Shown here: in pieces, positions 1 to 7,812 of the stretch
Numbering within the stretch: the first letter of the stretch is position 1
Layout of the letters: every line of letters begins with the position of its first letter
Assembly: GCA_021769965.1 (NCBI GenBank)
Contig: JAETRU010000027.1
Span: 1-38,328 of the forward strand
DNA: 38,328 nt
Origin: Eubacterium sp.
GTDB lineage: Bacteria > Bacillota > Clostridia > Peptostreptococcales > Anaerovoracaceae
Reading direction: 5' to 3'
Translations under genes and position numbers: made by a program
Notes under the pieces: model-generated
What the model was told of the DNA's origin: nothing
The model's input: only the letters and a program-made list of their open reading frames with translations
The model's database searches: none

Positions 1-2
1 GA

Positions 3-65
3 GCAAGCGGGACGCAGACCTTGATTCATGATCTGGGGCAGGCAAGGAATACTTTGTTCTGTTAA
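3..65 (+). other. Possible 3' end of an upstream coding region
   Basis: One frame is open from the left edge for about 20 codons and stops at TAA 63-65; the other two plus-strand frames stop sooner. It could be the tail of a gene starting outside the window. I recognise no family, and so short an open frame could be chance. Confidence 0.2.
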
Positions 66-131
66 AAATACATTGGAGTTGTCAACAAAAAACTCCACAA
101 CAACTTGACACGACCTGCCTTAGATGCGCAA

Positions 132-160
132 TTGAAAAAGACGTAAGTTTGTATTATAAT
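132..160 (+). promoter_or_regulatory. Sigma-A type promoter for the DUF1016 nuclease gene
   Basis: TTGAAA (132-137) and TATAAT (155-160) are separated by 17 bp. Transcription would start near 167, about 37 bases before the ATG at 204. The TTGACA at 102-107 has no -10 at a workable distance. Confidence 0.65.
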
Positions 161-203
161 ATTTTGAGAAAGAAAATCAGAGGTCGTGAAGGAGCAGAGT
201 GCC

Positions 204-1295
204 ATGGAAAATAAATTGATGGATATCGGGCAGAATAGCATTATGGATAATTTTGTTAAGACAGACGACATCTTAAAAGATATGTGCGGGATTATTGACT
301 CCTCGCAAAGGGCGGCTTATCAGGCGGTCAATATCGCGCTTGTTCAGAGAAACTGGCTGATTGGATACCGAATCGCAGAGGAAGAACTGGGTGGAGAAGA
401 ACGCTCAGAGTATGGATTTAAGGTTATAAAGAAACTTTCAAAAGAATTGACAAATCTTTATGGTAAAGGATATGACAAAGGCACGCTTTATCGCTGTTTG
501 AGATTTTACAAAATGTTTCCTGAAATTGTTGCCTCACTGAGGCAACAATCTGGAACCATACTTTCTTGGACTCATTATCGTACACTTTTGCAGGTTGAAG
601 ATAAAAAAGCCCGTGATTGGTATGAAAAAGAAGCCGCGGAACAGGCTTGGAGTGTCAGAACCCTACAGCGGAATATTTCTTCCCAATATTATTACCGTAT
701 GCTTCAAACACAGAAGCCGCAGCTTGTAGAAAATGAAATGAAAGACTTTACCGCAGAATATCAGAATGATAAACTGGAGTTCATTAAGAATCCGGTAGTG
801 GCAGAATTTTTAGGGCTGGCTCCTAATACGGATTTTACGGAAAGCGATCTTGAAAAAAGTATTTTAACGAATCTGCAAAAGTTCCTGATGGAGCTTGGGA
901 AAGGTTATGCTTTTGTTGCAAGGCAGCAGCATATTCGCACCGAGAAACAGGATTATTTTATCGACCTCGTGTTCTATAACTATATTCTCAAATGCTTTGT
1001 CCTGATCGATCTGAAAACGCAGAAAATCACACATCAGGATGTTGGCCAGATGGATATGTATATCCGTATGTATGATGAATTGAAGCGCAGCGAGGGCGAT
1101 AATCCAACCATTGGCATCGTCCTTTGCTCCGACACAGACGAAGATATTGCGAAATACTCAGTGCTTCACGGGAATGAGCAGCTGTTTGCGTCCAAATACA
1201 AATTGTACCTGCCTACTGAAGAAGAGCTGAGAGCGGAGATCGAAACACAAAAGGAGATCTTCTTTTTACAGCAAAAAGAGAAAGGGGAAATATAG
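204..1295 (+). CDS. PDDEXK nuclease domain protein, DUF1016/YhcG family
   Basis: The protein has 363 residues from ATG 204, which has AAGGAG (189-194) nine bases upstream. An in-frame GTG at 186 has no usable ribosome site. The first half matches the DUF1016 N-terminal domain, with the FPEI...LSWTHYRTLL segment typical of the family. The second half looks like the PDDEXK fold: DYFIDLVFYN followed by a strand ending in IDLKTQ, giving the D...(D/E)-x-K pattern. Family members are scattered in bacterial genomes, often beside restriction systems or mobile elements, and a nuclease role is inferred from the fold. The gene is AT-richer than the rest of the window and is followed by a transposase remnant, which suggests acquisition. 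No methylase or specificity subunit is visible here. Family call firm; biological role unknown. Confidence 0.85.
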   Translation: MENKLMDIGQNSIMDNFVKTDDILKDMCGIIDSSQRAAYQAVNIALVQRNWLIGYRIAEEELGGEERSEYGFKVIKKLSKELTNLYGKGYDKGTLYRCLRFYKMFPEIVASLRQQSGTILSWTHYRTLLQVEDKKARDWYEKEAAEQAWSVRTLQRNISSQYYYRMLQTQKPQLVENEMKDFTAEYQNDKLEFIKNPVVAEFLGLAPNTDFTESDLEKSILTNLQKFLMELGKGYAFVARQQHIRTEKQDYFIDLVFYNYILKCFVLIDLKTQKITHQDVGQMDMYIRMYDELKRSEGDNPTIGIVLCSDTDEDIAKYSVLHGNEQLFASKYKLYLPTEEELRAEIETQKEIFFLQQKEKGEI

Positions 1296-1612
1296 TGGTG
1301 GAGATATCAAAGAGTGACTGGAAGTTGTACTGCGAAAGGGTTCCGGAATGGCAGGAGCACTTCATGGAGAGGCTGACAAAAGAATATATCGCGTTGCTCA
1401 GCGGACCGGGCAATGCATCGGATCATTTCTGGAAATTGGAGAAGCGGATCAAACAGGATAAGAAGAATCCGGGTGTTCTGATTGAAATGAGAAAGTCATC
1501 GGCTATTTGGGATATTGCAGCTTTTGTTGGACGTGGAATCATCACGATGGATGAGCTTGATGGCTTTAGCGAGGATCTGCTCGATGCAGTGAAACTGATC
1601 CTAAGTAGGTAG
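1295..1612 (+). CDS. Small hypothetical protein linked to the DUF1016 gene
   Basis: This frame encodes about 105 residues with no signal peptide or membrane segment. It begins at GTG 1295, overlapping the preceding TAG by one base, or at GTG 1298; the GGGG at 1284-1287 could serve either. The protein is charged and probably helical (WQEHFMERL, FWKLEKRIKQDKK), ending in a region rich in Asp and Leu. It resembles small uncharacterised clostridial proteins of about 100 residues sometimes labelled 'multidrug transporter', a label the sequence does not support because nothing here could cross a membrane. It is translationally coupled to the nuclease gene, so the two may share a role or may simply have travelled together. 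Confidence 0.6.
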   Translation: MVEISKSDWKLYCERVPEWQEHFMERLTKEYIALLSGPGNASDHFWKLEKRIKQDKKNPGVLIEMRKSSAIWDIAAFVGRGIITMDELDGFSEDLLDAVKLILSR

Positions 1613-1839
1613 AACAGCTGCTCAATTACGGGAGCGCAGTACGAAAGATCATGTATACGACAAATGCGATTGAATCAGTGAATTCCAGCGCCCGCAAGGC
1701 TTTGTGTCTCCGGATCACAGAACTTTACAAAAAATGGAATGACCAACCGGATATTCCGATTCCAGATTCCATCGTAGACAAATACATAAAACGGGATTCT
1801 GATACAATTTCAGATGAGATGGATGAGATCCCCTTTTGA
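1612..1839 (+). pseudogene. IS256-family (mutator type) transposase remnant, 3' part
   Basis: The frame opens right after the stop of the upstream ORF and reads YGSAVRKIMYTTNAIESVNSS, then LCLRITELYKKW. The first stretch matches the YTTNAIE signature near the C-terminus of IS256-type transposases, and ELYKKW lies downstream of it in intact enzymes. The roughly 20 residues normally between them are missing, so there is an internal deletion as well as loss of about the first 300 codons. No intact inverted repeats or target duplication could be identified. The fragment cannot be a working transposase. It marks this patch as a former insertion site. Confidence 0.8.
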
Positions 1840-1875
1840 TTAAATGCTTTAAAGGTGGTCGTAATGACCACGACC

Positions 1876-1920
1876 AAAACTCAGAATATCATTGGAAAAC
1901 CGATGTGTTCTGAGTTTTTT
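1876..1920 (+). terminator. Intrinsic terminator downstream of the accessory patch
   Basis: AAAACTCAGAA (1876-1886) pairs with TTCTGAGTTTT (1908-1918) around a 21-base loop and ends in a T run. A second small stem lies just upstream, GTGGTC (1855-1860) with GACCAC (1866-1871). Confidence 0.7.
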
Positions 1921-2298
1921 ACGTGCCAGTCTCGTCCGGGATTAAAAAGCACCTCAGACGGCTACTTCAGCTTCAAGTGTTCTTATTTTTGAGTTAGGTA
2001 TCCACACAGTCGTTTAGAATACCGGCTGCGTGAAATAATTGCTTTGTAACGGTGTTTAATCATTTTTCTATGCCTGTATCCTATTTATGTAAGGGAACTT
2101 GAACTATATTCAAGCATATTGATTATTTTGAGGAAACCCTTTGATTTCAAAAATCAATCGCTGTGGCATTAAATGAGCCGTTCTTGGCGTGATCGCTGCG
2201 CCGTGTCATGTCAGTTAATTTTCATAAGGATCTTCTTTGCTTAATTGCCCCATTTAACGCGGAAAAGGAACGAATAGTGCGTAATCACGTTTTTTAAA
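1921..2298. other. Gene-free spacer
   Basis: No frame with a credible start, ribosome site or recognisable product was found between the terminator at 1920 and the hairpin at 2299. The sequence is AT-rich and may include worn-out insertion sequence DNA following the transposase remnant, but I could not identify any element end. Confidence 0.4.
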
Positions 2299-2344
2299 TA
2301 AAAAACCCGCACTATTTACTTTCATTCACGATGAAATAGTGCGG
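2299..2344 (-). terminator. Intrinsic terminator of thrH (minus strand)
   Basis: CCGCACTATTT (2307-2317) pairs perfectly with AAATAGTGCGG (2334-2344). Read on the minus strand the hairpin is followed by GTTTTTTATTT, the U-tract. It lies 23 bases beyond the thrH stop. The A/T runs on both sides could also let it act on the plus strand. Confidence 0.8.
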
Positions 2345-2366
2345 ATTTTGTAAACTCTGGATTTTG

Positions 2367-2969
2367 TTATTTCATAGCCTCTTTGATGCCTGCCATCAGT
2401 TCGTCAAAGGTCTCAAAGGCCGGAACATCCGGGTTGTCGGCCTTGATCTGATCGGTGCTCTTGAACAGGAAGCCTGCTTTGCTGGCTTTGATCATGCCCA
2501 GATCGTTGAAGCTGTCTCCTGCGGCGATAGTTTCAAAACCTACAGACTGCAGGGCTTTGACGGTGCTCAGCTTGGACTGCTCTACACGCATTTTGAAATC
2601 GGTGACTTCGCCGTTTTCACCGATGATAAGCTCATTGCAGAACAAAGTCGGCCAGTTCAGCTTTTCCATGAGGGGCATGGCGAACTGGGTGAACGTATCG
2701 CTGATGATGATCACCTGGCTGAAGGTTCTCAGCTCGTCGAGAAATTCTTTTGCGCCCGGCAGCGGGTCGATCTTGGCGATGGTCTCCTGGATCTCTTTCA
2801 GGCCAAGCCCATGCTGGCGCAGGATGTCCAGTCGATAATTCATCAGCTTGTTGTAGTCCGGCTCATCGCGGGTCGTCTTTTTCAGTTCAGGGATGCCGCT
2901 GGCCTCCGCAAAAGCGATCCAAATCTCCGGTACTAAGACACCTTCCATATCGAGACATGTTATGTACAT
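2367..2969 (-). CDS. thrH: ThrH-type phosphoserine phosphatase / homoserine phosphotransferase (HAD family)
   Basis: The 200-residue protein is close in length and sequence to Pseudomonas ThrH. Its HAD motif I reads CLDMEGVLVPE, with Asp7 as the expected nucleophile and Glu9 where most HAD phosphatases have a second Asp; that D-x-E form is typical of ThrH. Motif II is the Ser/Thr of IISDT, and motif IV is GDSFND. ThrH removes phosphate from phosphoserine and can pass it to homoserine, so it touches both serine and threonine synthesis; it acts in the cytoplasm. The start ATG (2967-2969) follows GGAGG at good spacing. The gene is a single transcription unit with its own promoter and terminator, divergent from asnS. 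Confident family call; activity inferred. Confidence 0.88.
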   Translation of the reverse strand: MYITCLDMEGVLVPEIWIAFAEASGIPELKKTTRDEPDYNKLMNYRLDILRQHGLGLKEIQETIAKIDPLPGAKEFLDELRTFSQVIIISDTFTQFAMPLMEKLNWPTLFCNELIIGENGEVTDFKMRVEQSKLSTVKALQSVGFETIAAGDSFNDLGMIKASKAGFLFKSTDQIKADNPDVPAFETFDELMAGIKEAMK

Positions 2970-3011
2970 TATAATTTCCTCCGTTCATGATTCATTGTTT
3001 CCGGTCTTGCG

Positions 3012-3081
3012 GCAGCGGCGGTGAGACAATGCCGCTGCAGACCTATGGAAACATTATACCACGGCGCTTTGCCTTTGTATA
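3012..3081 (-). promoter_or_regulatory. thrH promoter and leader hairpin (minus strand)
   Basis: On the minus strand a perfect TATAAT lies at 3053-3058 with TATACA (3076-3081) 17 bp upstream as a weak -35. The leader contains a GC-rich stem, GCAGCGGC (3012-3019) against GCCGCTGC (3031-3038). No U-tract follows it, so it is not an attenuator by itself. Confidence 0.5.
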
Positions 3082-3211
3082 GAATGAAAGTGGAATTCTT
3101 CTTTGTTTTCAGAGGGCGTTTTCAGAGGGCCTGCAGAGCGGGAGGTCCTGTTTGCAGTTGATCCGCCGTCGATAAAATACGGAAATCCGCCGTAGACCTT
3201 CGCTTTTTTCC

Positions 3212-3240
3212 TTGAACTTGCGCCGTTCACGTGGTATGAT
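3212..3240 (+). promoter_or_regulatory. asnS promoter
   Basis: TTGAAC (3212-3217) and TATGAT (3235-3240) are separated by exactly 17 bp. This predicts a leader of about 113 bases before asnS. The leader has no T-box motif or terminator that I can see. Confidence 0.7.
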
Positions 3241-3359
3241 AATTCTAAGCATGTTCTTTTCCAAAAACGGGAAGGCTATGTGGAGATATGAACGACCGGC
3301 GGCCCGCTGCCGTCTGAAATATAATAATATAACAATATTATGAAAGGAAGTAGAAAGAA

Positions 3360-4754
3360 ATGAAAGACATACAGCTTAGAGAGCTTCACAGAAACACAGC
3401 CAGCTATGCTGACAAGGAAATCGTTGTCAGAGGATGGGTCAGGACCAATAGAAGCTCCAATAAGTTTGGATTTATAGAGCTGAACGACGGTACTTTTTTC
3501 AAGTCAGTACAGGTAGTTTATGAGGCTGATAAGATCGATAACTTTGATCAGGCAGCAAAGGCGCCGATCGCGTCTGCCTGGATGGTCAGGGGAACTGTGG
3601 TCTTAACGCCGGAAGCGAAGCAGCCGTTTGAGATCAAAGCAGCTGAACTTGTTATGGAGGCCGATTCCGATTCTGATTATCCGCTGCAGAAAAAAAGACA
3701 TTCCATGGAATTTCTCAGAGAGATCGCTCACCTGAGACCGAGGAGCAACACCTTCTCCGCAGTGTTCAGAGTCCGTTCTCTGGTCGCTTATGCCGTGCAT
3801 AAGTTCTTCCAGGAGCAGGATTTTGTTTATGCGCACACCCCGATCATTACGGGCAGCGACTGTGAGGGCGCGGGAGAGATGTTCCGCATTACCACACTGG
3901 ATCTGGATGATCTTCCTAAGACAGAGGATGGAAAGATCGATTACAGCCAGGACTTTTTCGGTAAAGAGACCAGCCTGACCGTAAGCGGCCAGCTGGAGGC
4001 GGAGACCTTTGCTATGGCTTTCAGAAATGTGTATACCTTTGGACCGACTTTCAGAGCCGAAAATTCCAACACCACGAGACACGCGTCTGAATTCTGGATG
4101 ATCGAGCCGGAGATCGCTTTTGCTGATCTGAATGACAACATGGATCTGGCTGAGGCCATGGTGAAATATATCATCAATTATGTGCTGGAGCATGCGCCTG
4201 AAGAGATGGCGTTCTTTAATCAGTTTGTTGACAAAGGTCTGCTGGAAAGACTGGACAATATCGTAAACGCTGATTTCGGACGTGTATCCTACACTGAGGC
4301 TGTAGAACTGCTGAAGAAATCCGGTAAGAAATTTGAGTACCCGGTCGAGTGGGGCATCGATCTGCAGACCGAGCATGAGAGATATCTGACGGAGGAAGTG
4401 TTCAAGAAGCCGATTTTTGTAACAGATTATCCGAAGGACATCAAAGCCTTCTATATGCGCCTCAACGATGACGGCAAAACAGTCGCGGCCTGCGACCTTC
4501 TGGTACCGGGCGTCGGCGAGATCATTGGCGGCAGCCAGAGAGAGGAGCGTCTCGACGTGCTGACTGCGAGAATGGCTGAGCTGGGTCTTGCGGAAAAGGA
4601 CTACTGGTGGTATCTTGACCTGCGGAAGTATGGCGGCGTAAAGCATGCCGGCTACGGACTGGGCTTTGAGAGAATGATCATGTATCTGACCGGTATGGGA
4701 AACATCAGAGACGTGCTGCCGTTCCCGAGAACCCCGAAGACAGCAGAATTTTAA
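3360..4754 (+). CDS. asnS: Asparagine--tRNA ligase
   Basis: The 464-residue product has the usual AsnRS length. It opens with an OB-fold anticodon-binding domain (about residues 1-120, including [23 protein letters not shown]). The class II catalytic core follows: motif 2 around [26 protein letters not shown] and motif 3 [29 protein letters not shown] at the C-terminus. The RHxxEFWMiE segment and the absence of an aspartyl GAD insertion favour AsnRS over AspRS. It charges tRNA-Asn with asparagine in the cytoplasm. AAGGAAG at 3343-3349 precedes ATG 3360. The gene stands alone between its own promoter and terminator. A 347-codon open frame on the opposite strand is a shadow of this gene's codon bias. 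Confidence 0.97.
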   Translation: MKDIQLRELHRNTASYADKEIVVRGWVRTNRSSNKFGFIELNDGTFFKSVQVVYEADKIDNFDQAAKAPIASAWMVRGTVVLTPEAKQPFEIKAAELVMEADSDSDYPLQKKRHSMEFLREIAHLRPRSNTFSAVFRVRSLVAYAVHKFFQEQDFVYAHTPIITGSDCEGAGEMFRITTLDLDDLPKTEDGKIDYSQDFFGKETSLTVSGQLEAETFAMAFRNVYTFGPTFRAENSNTTRHASEFWMIEPEIAFADLNDNMDLAEAMVKYIINYVLEHAPEEMAFFNQFVDKGLLERLDNIVNADFGRVSYTEAVELLKKSGKKFEYPVEWGIDLQTEHERYLTEEVFKKPIFVTDYPKDIKAFYMRLNDDGKTVAACDLLVPGVGEIIGGSQREERLDVLTARMAELGLAEKDYWWYLDLRKYGGVKHAGYGLGFERMIMYLTGMGNIRDVLPFPRTPKTAEF

Positions 4755-4763
4755 TCTATGAGA

Positions 4764-4816
4764 AAAAGCGTATTCGTCCTTTGCTGATAGCAGAGGACGG
4801 ATACGCTTTTATTTTT
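4764..4816 (+). terminator. asnS terminator, probably bidirectional
   Basis: AAAAGCGTATTCGTCCT (4764-4780) pairs with AGGACGGATACGCTTTT (4794-4810) with one mismatch, followed by ATTTTT. A-rich sequence on the left side could also let it stop the converging merR-type transcript. Confidence 0.85.
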
Positions 4817-4848
4817 GCATCAGAAGAGACAGAGAACCCGCTGCGGGA

Positions 4849-5730
4849 TCAGTGCTGCTCCACCTGAATTTCGATCTGCTTGACGCAGCTTGTTTCGCTT
4901 TCCACGGCAAAGGTGCCGGAAATTTCAAATTCGTAGCAGTCGCCGACGATGGAAAGTCCCTGCTCTTTAATGTATTTCTGCAGGGTCTTGATCGCCAGCA
5001 GAGTTTTGGTCAGCCCGCCGGGGCAGTTGATACAGGCGTAAGTCGCGGCGGGTTTTTCGATTTCTATTTTTTCTTTGTAGGGGTTTTGGGACAGAACATA
5101 GGCATCGTCATATTCTAATTGCGGATCCAGTCTGATGCACAGATAATCCAGATAATCTCCGTCTGTAATAGGAGATTCGATGTGCTCTTTCAGGATAATG
5201 CCGCCGCGGAAGAAGTCCGCGCGCATTTCATTATTCATACAGTAGCGGTAATACTGGCCGATGATTTCCGTTCTCGCGGCATCGGACAGCTTATCATCGT
5301 TCGTTCTGATGGCAGCCAGCTTGCAGGCTGCCATTTTTTCTACGCGGGGCGCGAAGAAGGGAAGGGCTTTTGCCTGCTCCATTTCAGCCAGGGTATTCTC
5401 CACCTGCGCCGCGAGCCGGGCGTATTTATGGGCTTTTTCGCGAAGGACCTGCTGCATCTGGCTGAACAAAGGCATCAGCGAATAGGGATCTTCCTTTGCC
5501 AGAAATGCTTTGATCTCCTCCAGAGAAAGACCGGCGTCCTGCAGCACTGTAATAGAGTGAAACCGGTTCAGCTCAATGGTGGTGTAGTATCGGTAGCCGT
5601 TTTCCGTTACGCGGTAAGGTTTCAGAAGGCCGATATGGTCGTAATGAAACAGAGTGTCTTTTTTGATGCCGCAGAGGGCGGCAAACTGTCCCGTGGACAG
5701 CAGAACCAGTCCGGATTTTGTATCGATCAA
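4849..5730 (-). CDS. MerR-family regulator with BmrR/GyrI-like effector domain
   Basis: The 293-residue protein has an N-terminal MerR winged helix-turn-helix (about residues 10-80: FAALCGIKKDTLFHYDHIGLLKP, then GYRYY). A helical linker follows (about 85-125), then a C-terminal domain of the GyrI/BmrR effector-binding type. Members bind small organic ligands and activate promoters with overlong spacers by untwisting the DNA. Translation most likely starts at TTG 5730, nine bases after AGAGGAG. The ATG at 5733-5735 is out of frame and meets a stop two codons later. The gene is divergent from the peptidase operon, and a textbook MerR operator-promoter lies between them, so it very probably controls that operon. 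The ligand cannot be deduced. Confidence 0.88.
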   Translation of the reverse strand: MIDTKSGLVLLSTGQFAALCGIKKDTLFHYDHIGLLKPYRVTENGYRYYTTIELNRFHSITVLQDAGLSLEEIKAFLAKEDPYSLMPLFSQMQQVLREKAHKYARLAAQVENTLAEMEQAKALPFFAPRVEKMAACKLAAIRTNDDKLSDAARTEIIGQYYRYCMNNEMRADFFRGGIILKEHIESPITDGDYLDYLCIRLDPQLEYDDAYVLSQNPYKEKIEIEKPAATYACINCPGGLTKTLLAIKTLQKYIKEQGLSIVGDCYEFEISGTFAVESETSCVKQIEIQVEQH

Positions 5731-5783
5731 AGCATGATCTCCTCTCTTTTATTAAAAAATTTAATCAATTTATAAAATTTCTC

Positions 5784-5814
5784 TTGACTATGGGGCGACC
5801 CCATAGTTTAGGAT
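5784..5814 (+). promoter_or_regulatory. MerR-type operator-promoter of the peptidase operon
   Basis: TTGACT (5784-5789) and TAGGAT (5809-5814) are 19 bp apart, too long for normal sigma-A use but the hallmark of MerR-activated promoters. A perfect dyad fills the spacer: ACTATGGGG (5787-5795), CGA, then CCCCATAGT (5799-5807). The start site would fall near 5821, about 55 bases before the first gene. Confidence 0.88.
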
Positions 5815-5876
5815 ACACCATAAAGACAGAAAACGCAAGAATGATTAGAAGATAATGACAAGAATGGAAGAGAGAT

Positions 5877-7790
5877 TTGAAGAAGATCATACCGGAGACT
5901 TTTACGGAATATCAGTACATTTCCAGTCCGCTGCTTTCGCCGGACGGTCAGCACACCGCCTTCATCGTGCAGACCATGGATATGGAAAACAATCGATACA
6001 TAGGAAAACTTTATATGATCGCTACGGCGGGCGGTGAGCCGCAGCAGATGTCGGAAAAGGATATCAAACGTTTTATCTGGACGCCGGACGGAAAGCTGAT
6101 GTACAGCCAGCCGGCAGGCGAGAAGGACGCGCTGAAGATGGCTTATTACACCATCGATCCTGACACCGGCGCGGAAAACTGCGCGGCGGCCCTTTCCATG
6201 ATGGGCGGGCTTCCGACCTTTACAGAGGACGCCAGATGGATCGTGCCGGGACAGGTACAGCTGCGGGAGCAAAATCCCCGCTACACGGAGATCAGAGAAC
6301 TGCCTTACTGGAACGACGGCAGAGGCTTCACCTGCGGAATGCGCAACGCCATTTATCTGGCAGCGCCGGAAAATGGAGAAGCCCAGCTGATCACGCCGCG
6401 GCATTTTCAGGTCATGGGCAGCGACTACAAAGACGGTACGCTGCTTTATATCGGAAATGAATATACGGACTGCGCGGAGTTCAGAAAAGGGGTTTACATC
6501 TATGACGTAAAGACGGGAAAAACCAGCTGCGCCGTAGAGCCGGGCATCTTCGATATCTTCCACGCCAATCTGCTGGATAAAGATACCGCCATCATCAGAG
6601 GCGCGAAAAAAGAGGATTCCGCTTATTCGGAAGGACGCTTCTACAGAATCGACCTGAAGGACGGCACCTGCACGAAGATCAGCGACTACGACAAGAAATC
6701 AGAATTCTGCTGCATCGTCGGAGATGTCATGCTGGGGCTGGGACAGCCGAACAAAGTCCATGACGGCAAGCTGTACTTTGTAACAGTAGACGGAGAAAAC
6801 AGCTATATCAGAACCATTGACAGAGACGGCAACATGTCTTCTGCGCTGACTGCGGACAGCGTCACCAACTTCTTTGACGTCAATGAAAATGCGCTGGTAT
6901 TTTACGGATACAGAGGAAGCCGCCTGGGAGAACTCTATGTGCTGGAAAAGGAGGGCACGGAGCGGGAACTGACCCATCTCAACGACGCGGTTTTAAGTCA
7001 GTATTACATCGCGGAGAGGATTCCGATTTCCTTCGATGATGAGGACGGTGTGGAGATCCGCGGCTGGGTCATGCCGCCGGCTGATTACGAGCCGGGCAGA
7101 AAATATCCTGCGATTTTAAACATCCACGGCGGACCGAGAGGCACTTGGGGCGCGGAATTCAACCATGAAATGCAGGTCTGGGCAAACGCAGGATACTTCG
7201 TTTTATTCTGCAACCCGAGAGGCAGCGCAGGCAGAGGCGATGACTTTGCGGATCTGAATCTGGGCATGGGCAATGTGGATTACGACAACTTTATGGGTTT
7301 TGTGGATCAGTGCCTGATCAAGTGGCCGGATATCGATAAGAAACGGCTGGGCGTGGCAGGCGGCAGCTACGGCGGCTACATGGTCAACTGGATCATCGGA
7401 CATACAGACCGGTTTGCGGCAGCGTCCTCTCAGAGAAGCATTTCAAACTGGGTATCCATGGACGGTCTCAGCGATATGGGCTACTACGCCAACGAGCTGC
7501 AGTTCGGCGGCTATTTAGACACAAACGCAGACCACCTCTGGGATATTTCGCCGCTGAAATACGCGCATAACGCGGTAACGCCGACTATTTTCCTTCAGTC
7601 GGAGGGCGACTATCGCTGCCCGATGGAGCAGGCGCTGCAGATGTACACCGCCATTAAGCGCAAGGGCGTGGAAAGCAAAATGATCTTATTCAAAGGGGAA
7701 AGCCACGGACTTTCCAGAGAAGGACAGCCGCAGAACCGGCTGACGAGAATGCACGAAATTCTGGACTGGATGGACAGTCATTTGAAATAA
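5877..7790 (+). CDS. S9-family serine peptidase (prolyl oligopeptidase / acylaminoacyl peptidase type)
   Basis: The 637-residue protein has the S9 layout. An N-terminal beta-propeller (about 1-375) carries repeated SPDG, TPDG and FTEDARW-type blade motifs. The alpha/beta hydrolase domain follows, with the oxyanion segment LNIHGGPRGTWG. The catalytic triad reads Ser497 in GGSYGGY, Asp578 in EGDYRCP and His610 in GESHGLS. Such enzymes cut short peptides, often releasing N-terminal dipeptides or acylated residues; the propeller excludes large proteins. There is no signal peptide, so it should act in the cytoplasm. The start is TTG 5877 behind GGAAGAGAG. It is the first gene of the MerR-controlled operon, with M20 and M14 hydrolases downstream. 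Exact specificity is unknown. Confidence 0.93.
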   Translation: MKKIIPETFTEYQYISSPLLSPDGQHTAFIVQTMDMENNRYIGKLYMIATAGGEPQQMSEKDIKRFIWTPDGKLMYSQPAGEKDALKMAYYTIDPDTGAENCAAALSMMGGLPTFTEDARWIVPGQVQLREQNPRYTEIRELPYWNDGRGFTCGMRNAIYLAAPENGEAQLITPRHFQVMGSDYKDGTLLYIGNEYTDCAEFRKGVYIYDVKTGKTSCAVEPGIFDIFHANLLDKDTAIIRGAKKEDSAYSEGRFYRIDLKDGTCTKISDYDKKSEFCCIVGDVMLGLGQPNKVHDGKLYFVTVDGENSYIRTIDRDGNMSSALTADSVTNFFDVNENALVFYGYRGSRLGELYVLEKEGTERELTHLNDAVLSQYYIAERIPISFDDEDGVEIRGWVMPPADYEPGRKYPAILNIHGGPRGTWGAEFNHEMQVWANAGYFVLFCNPRGSAGRGDDFADLNLGMGNVDYDNFMGFVDQCLIKWPDIDKKRLGVAGGSYGGYMVNWIIGHTDRFAAASSQRSISNWVSMDGLSDMGYYANELQFGGYLDTNADHLWDISPLKYAHNAVTPTIFLQSEGDYRCPMEQALQMYTAIKRKGVESKMILFKGESHGLSREGQPQNRLTRMHEILDWMDSHLK

Positions 7791-7812
7791 AGACAGAATG
7801 CGAGGAAACAGG

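Noticed and set aside
102-107. TTGACA as the -35 of the DUF1016 gene
   Set aside because: No -10 lies 16-18 bp downstream; the TTGAAA/TATAAT pair at 132-160 is better.
3603-4646. A 347-codon open frame on the minus strand
   Set aside because: Entirely antisense to asnS, which is certain; no motif and no start signal.
5733-5735. ATG as start of the MerR-type gene
   Set aside because: It is out of frame and reaches TGA at its third codon; TTG 5730 fits the ribosome site and the family N-terminus.
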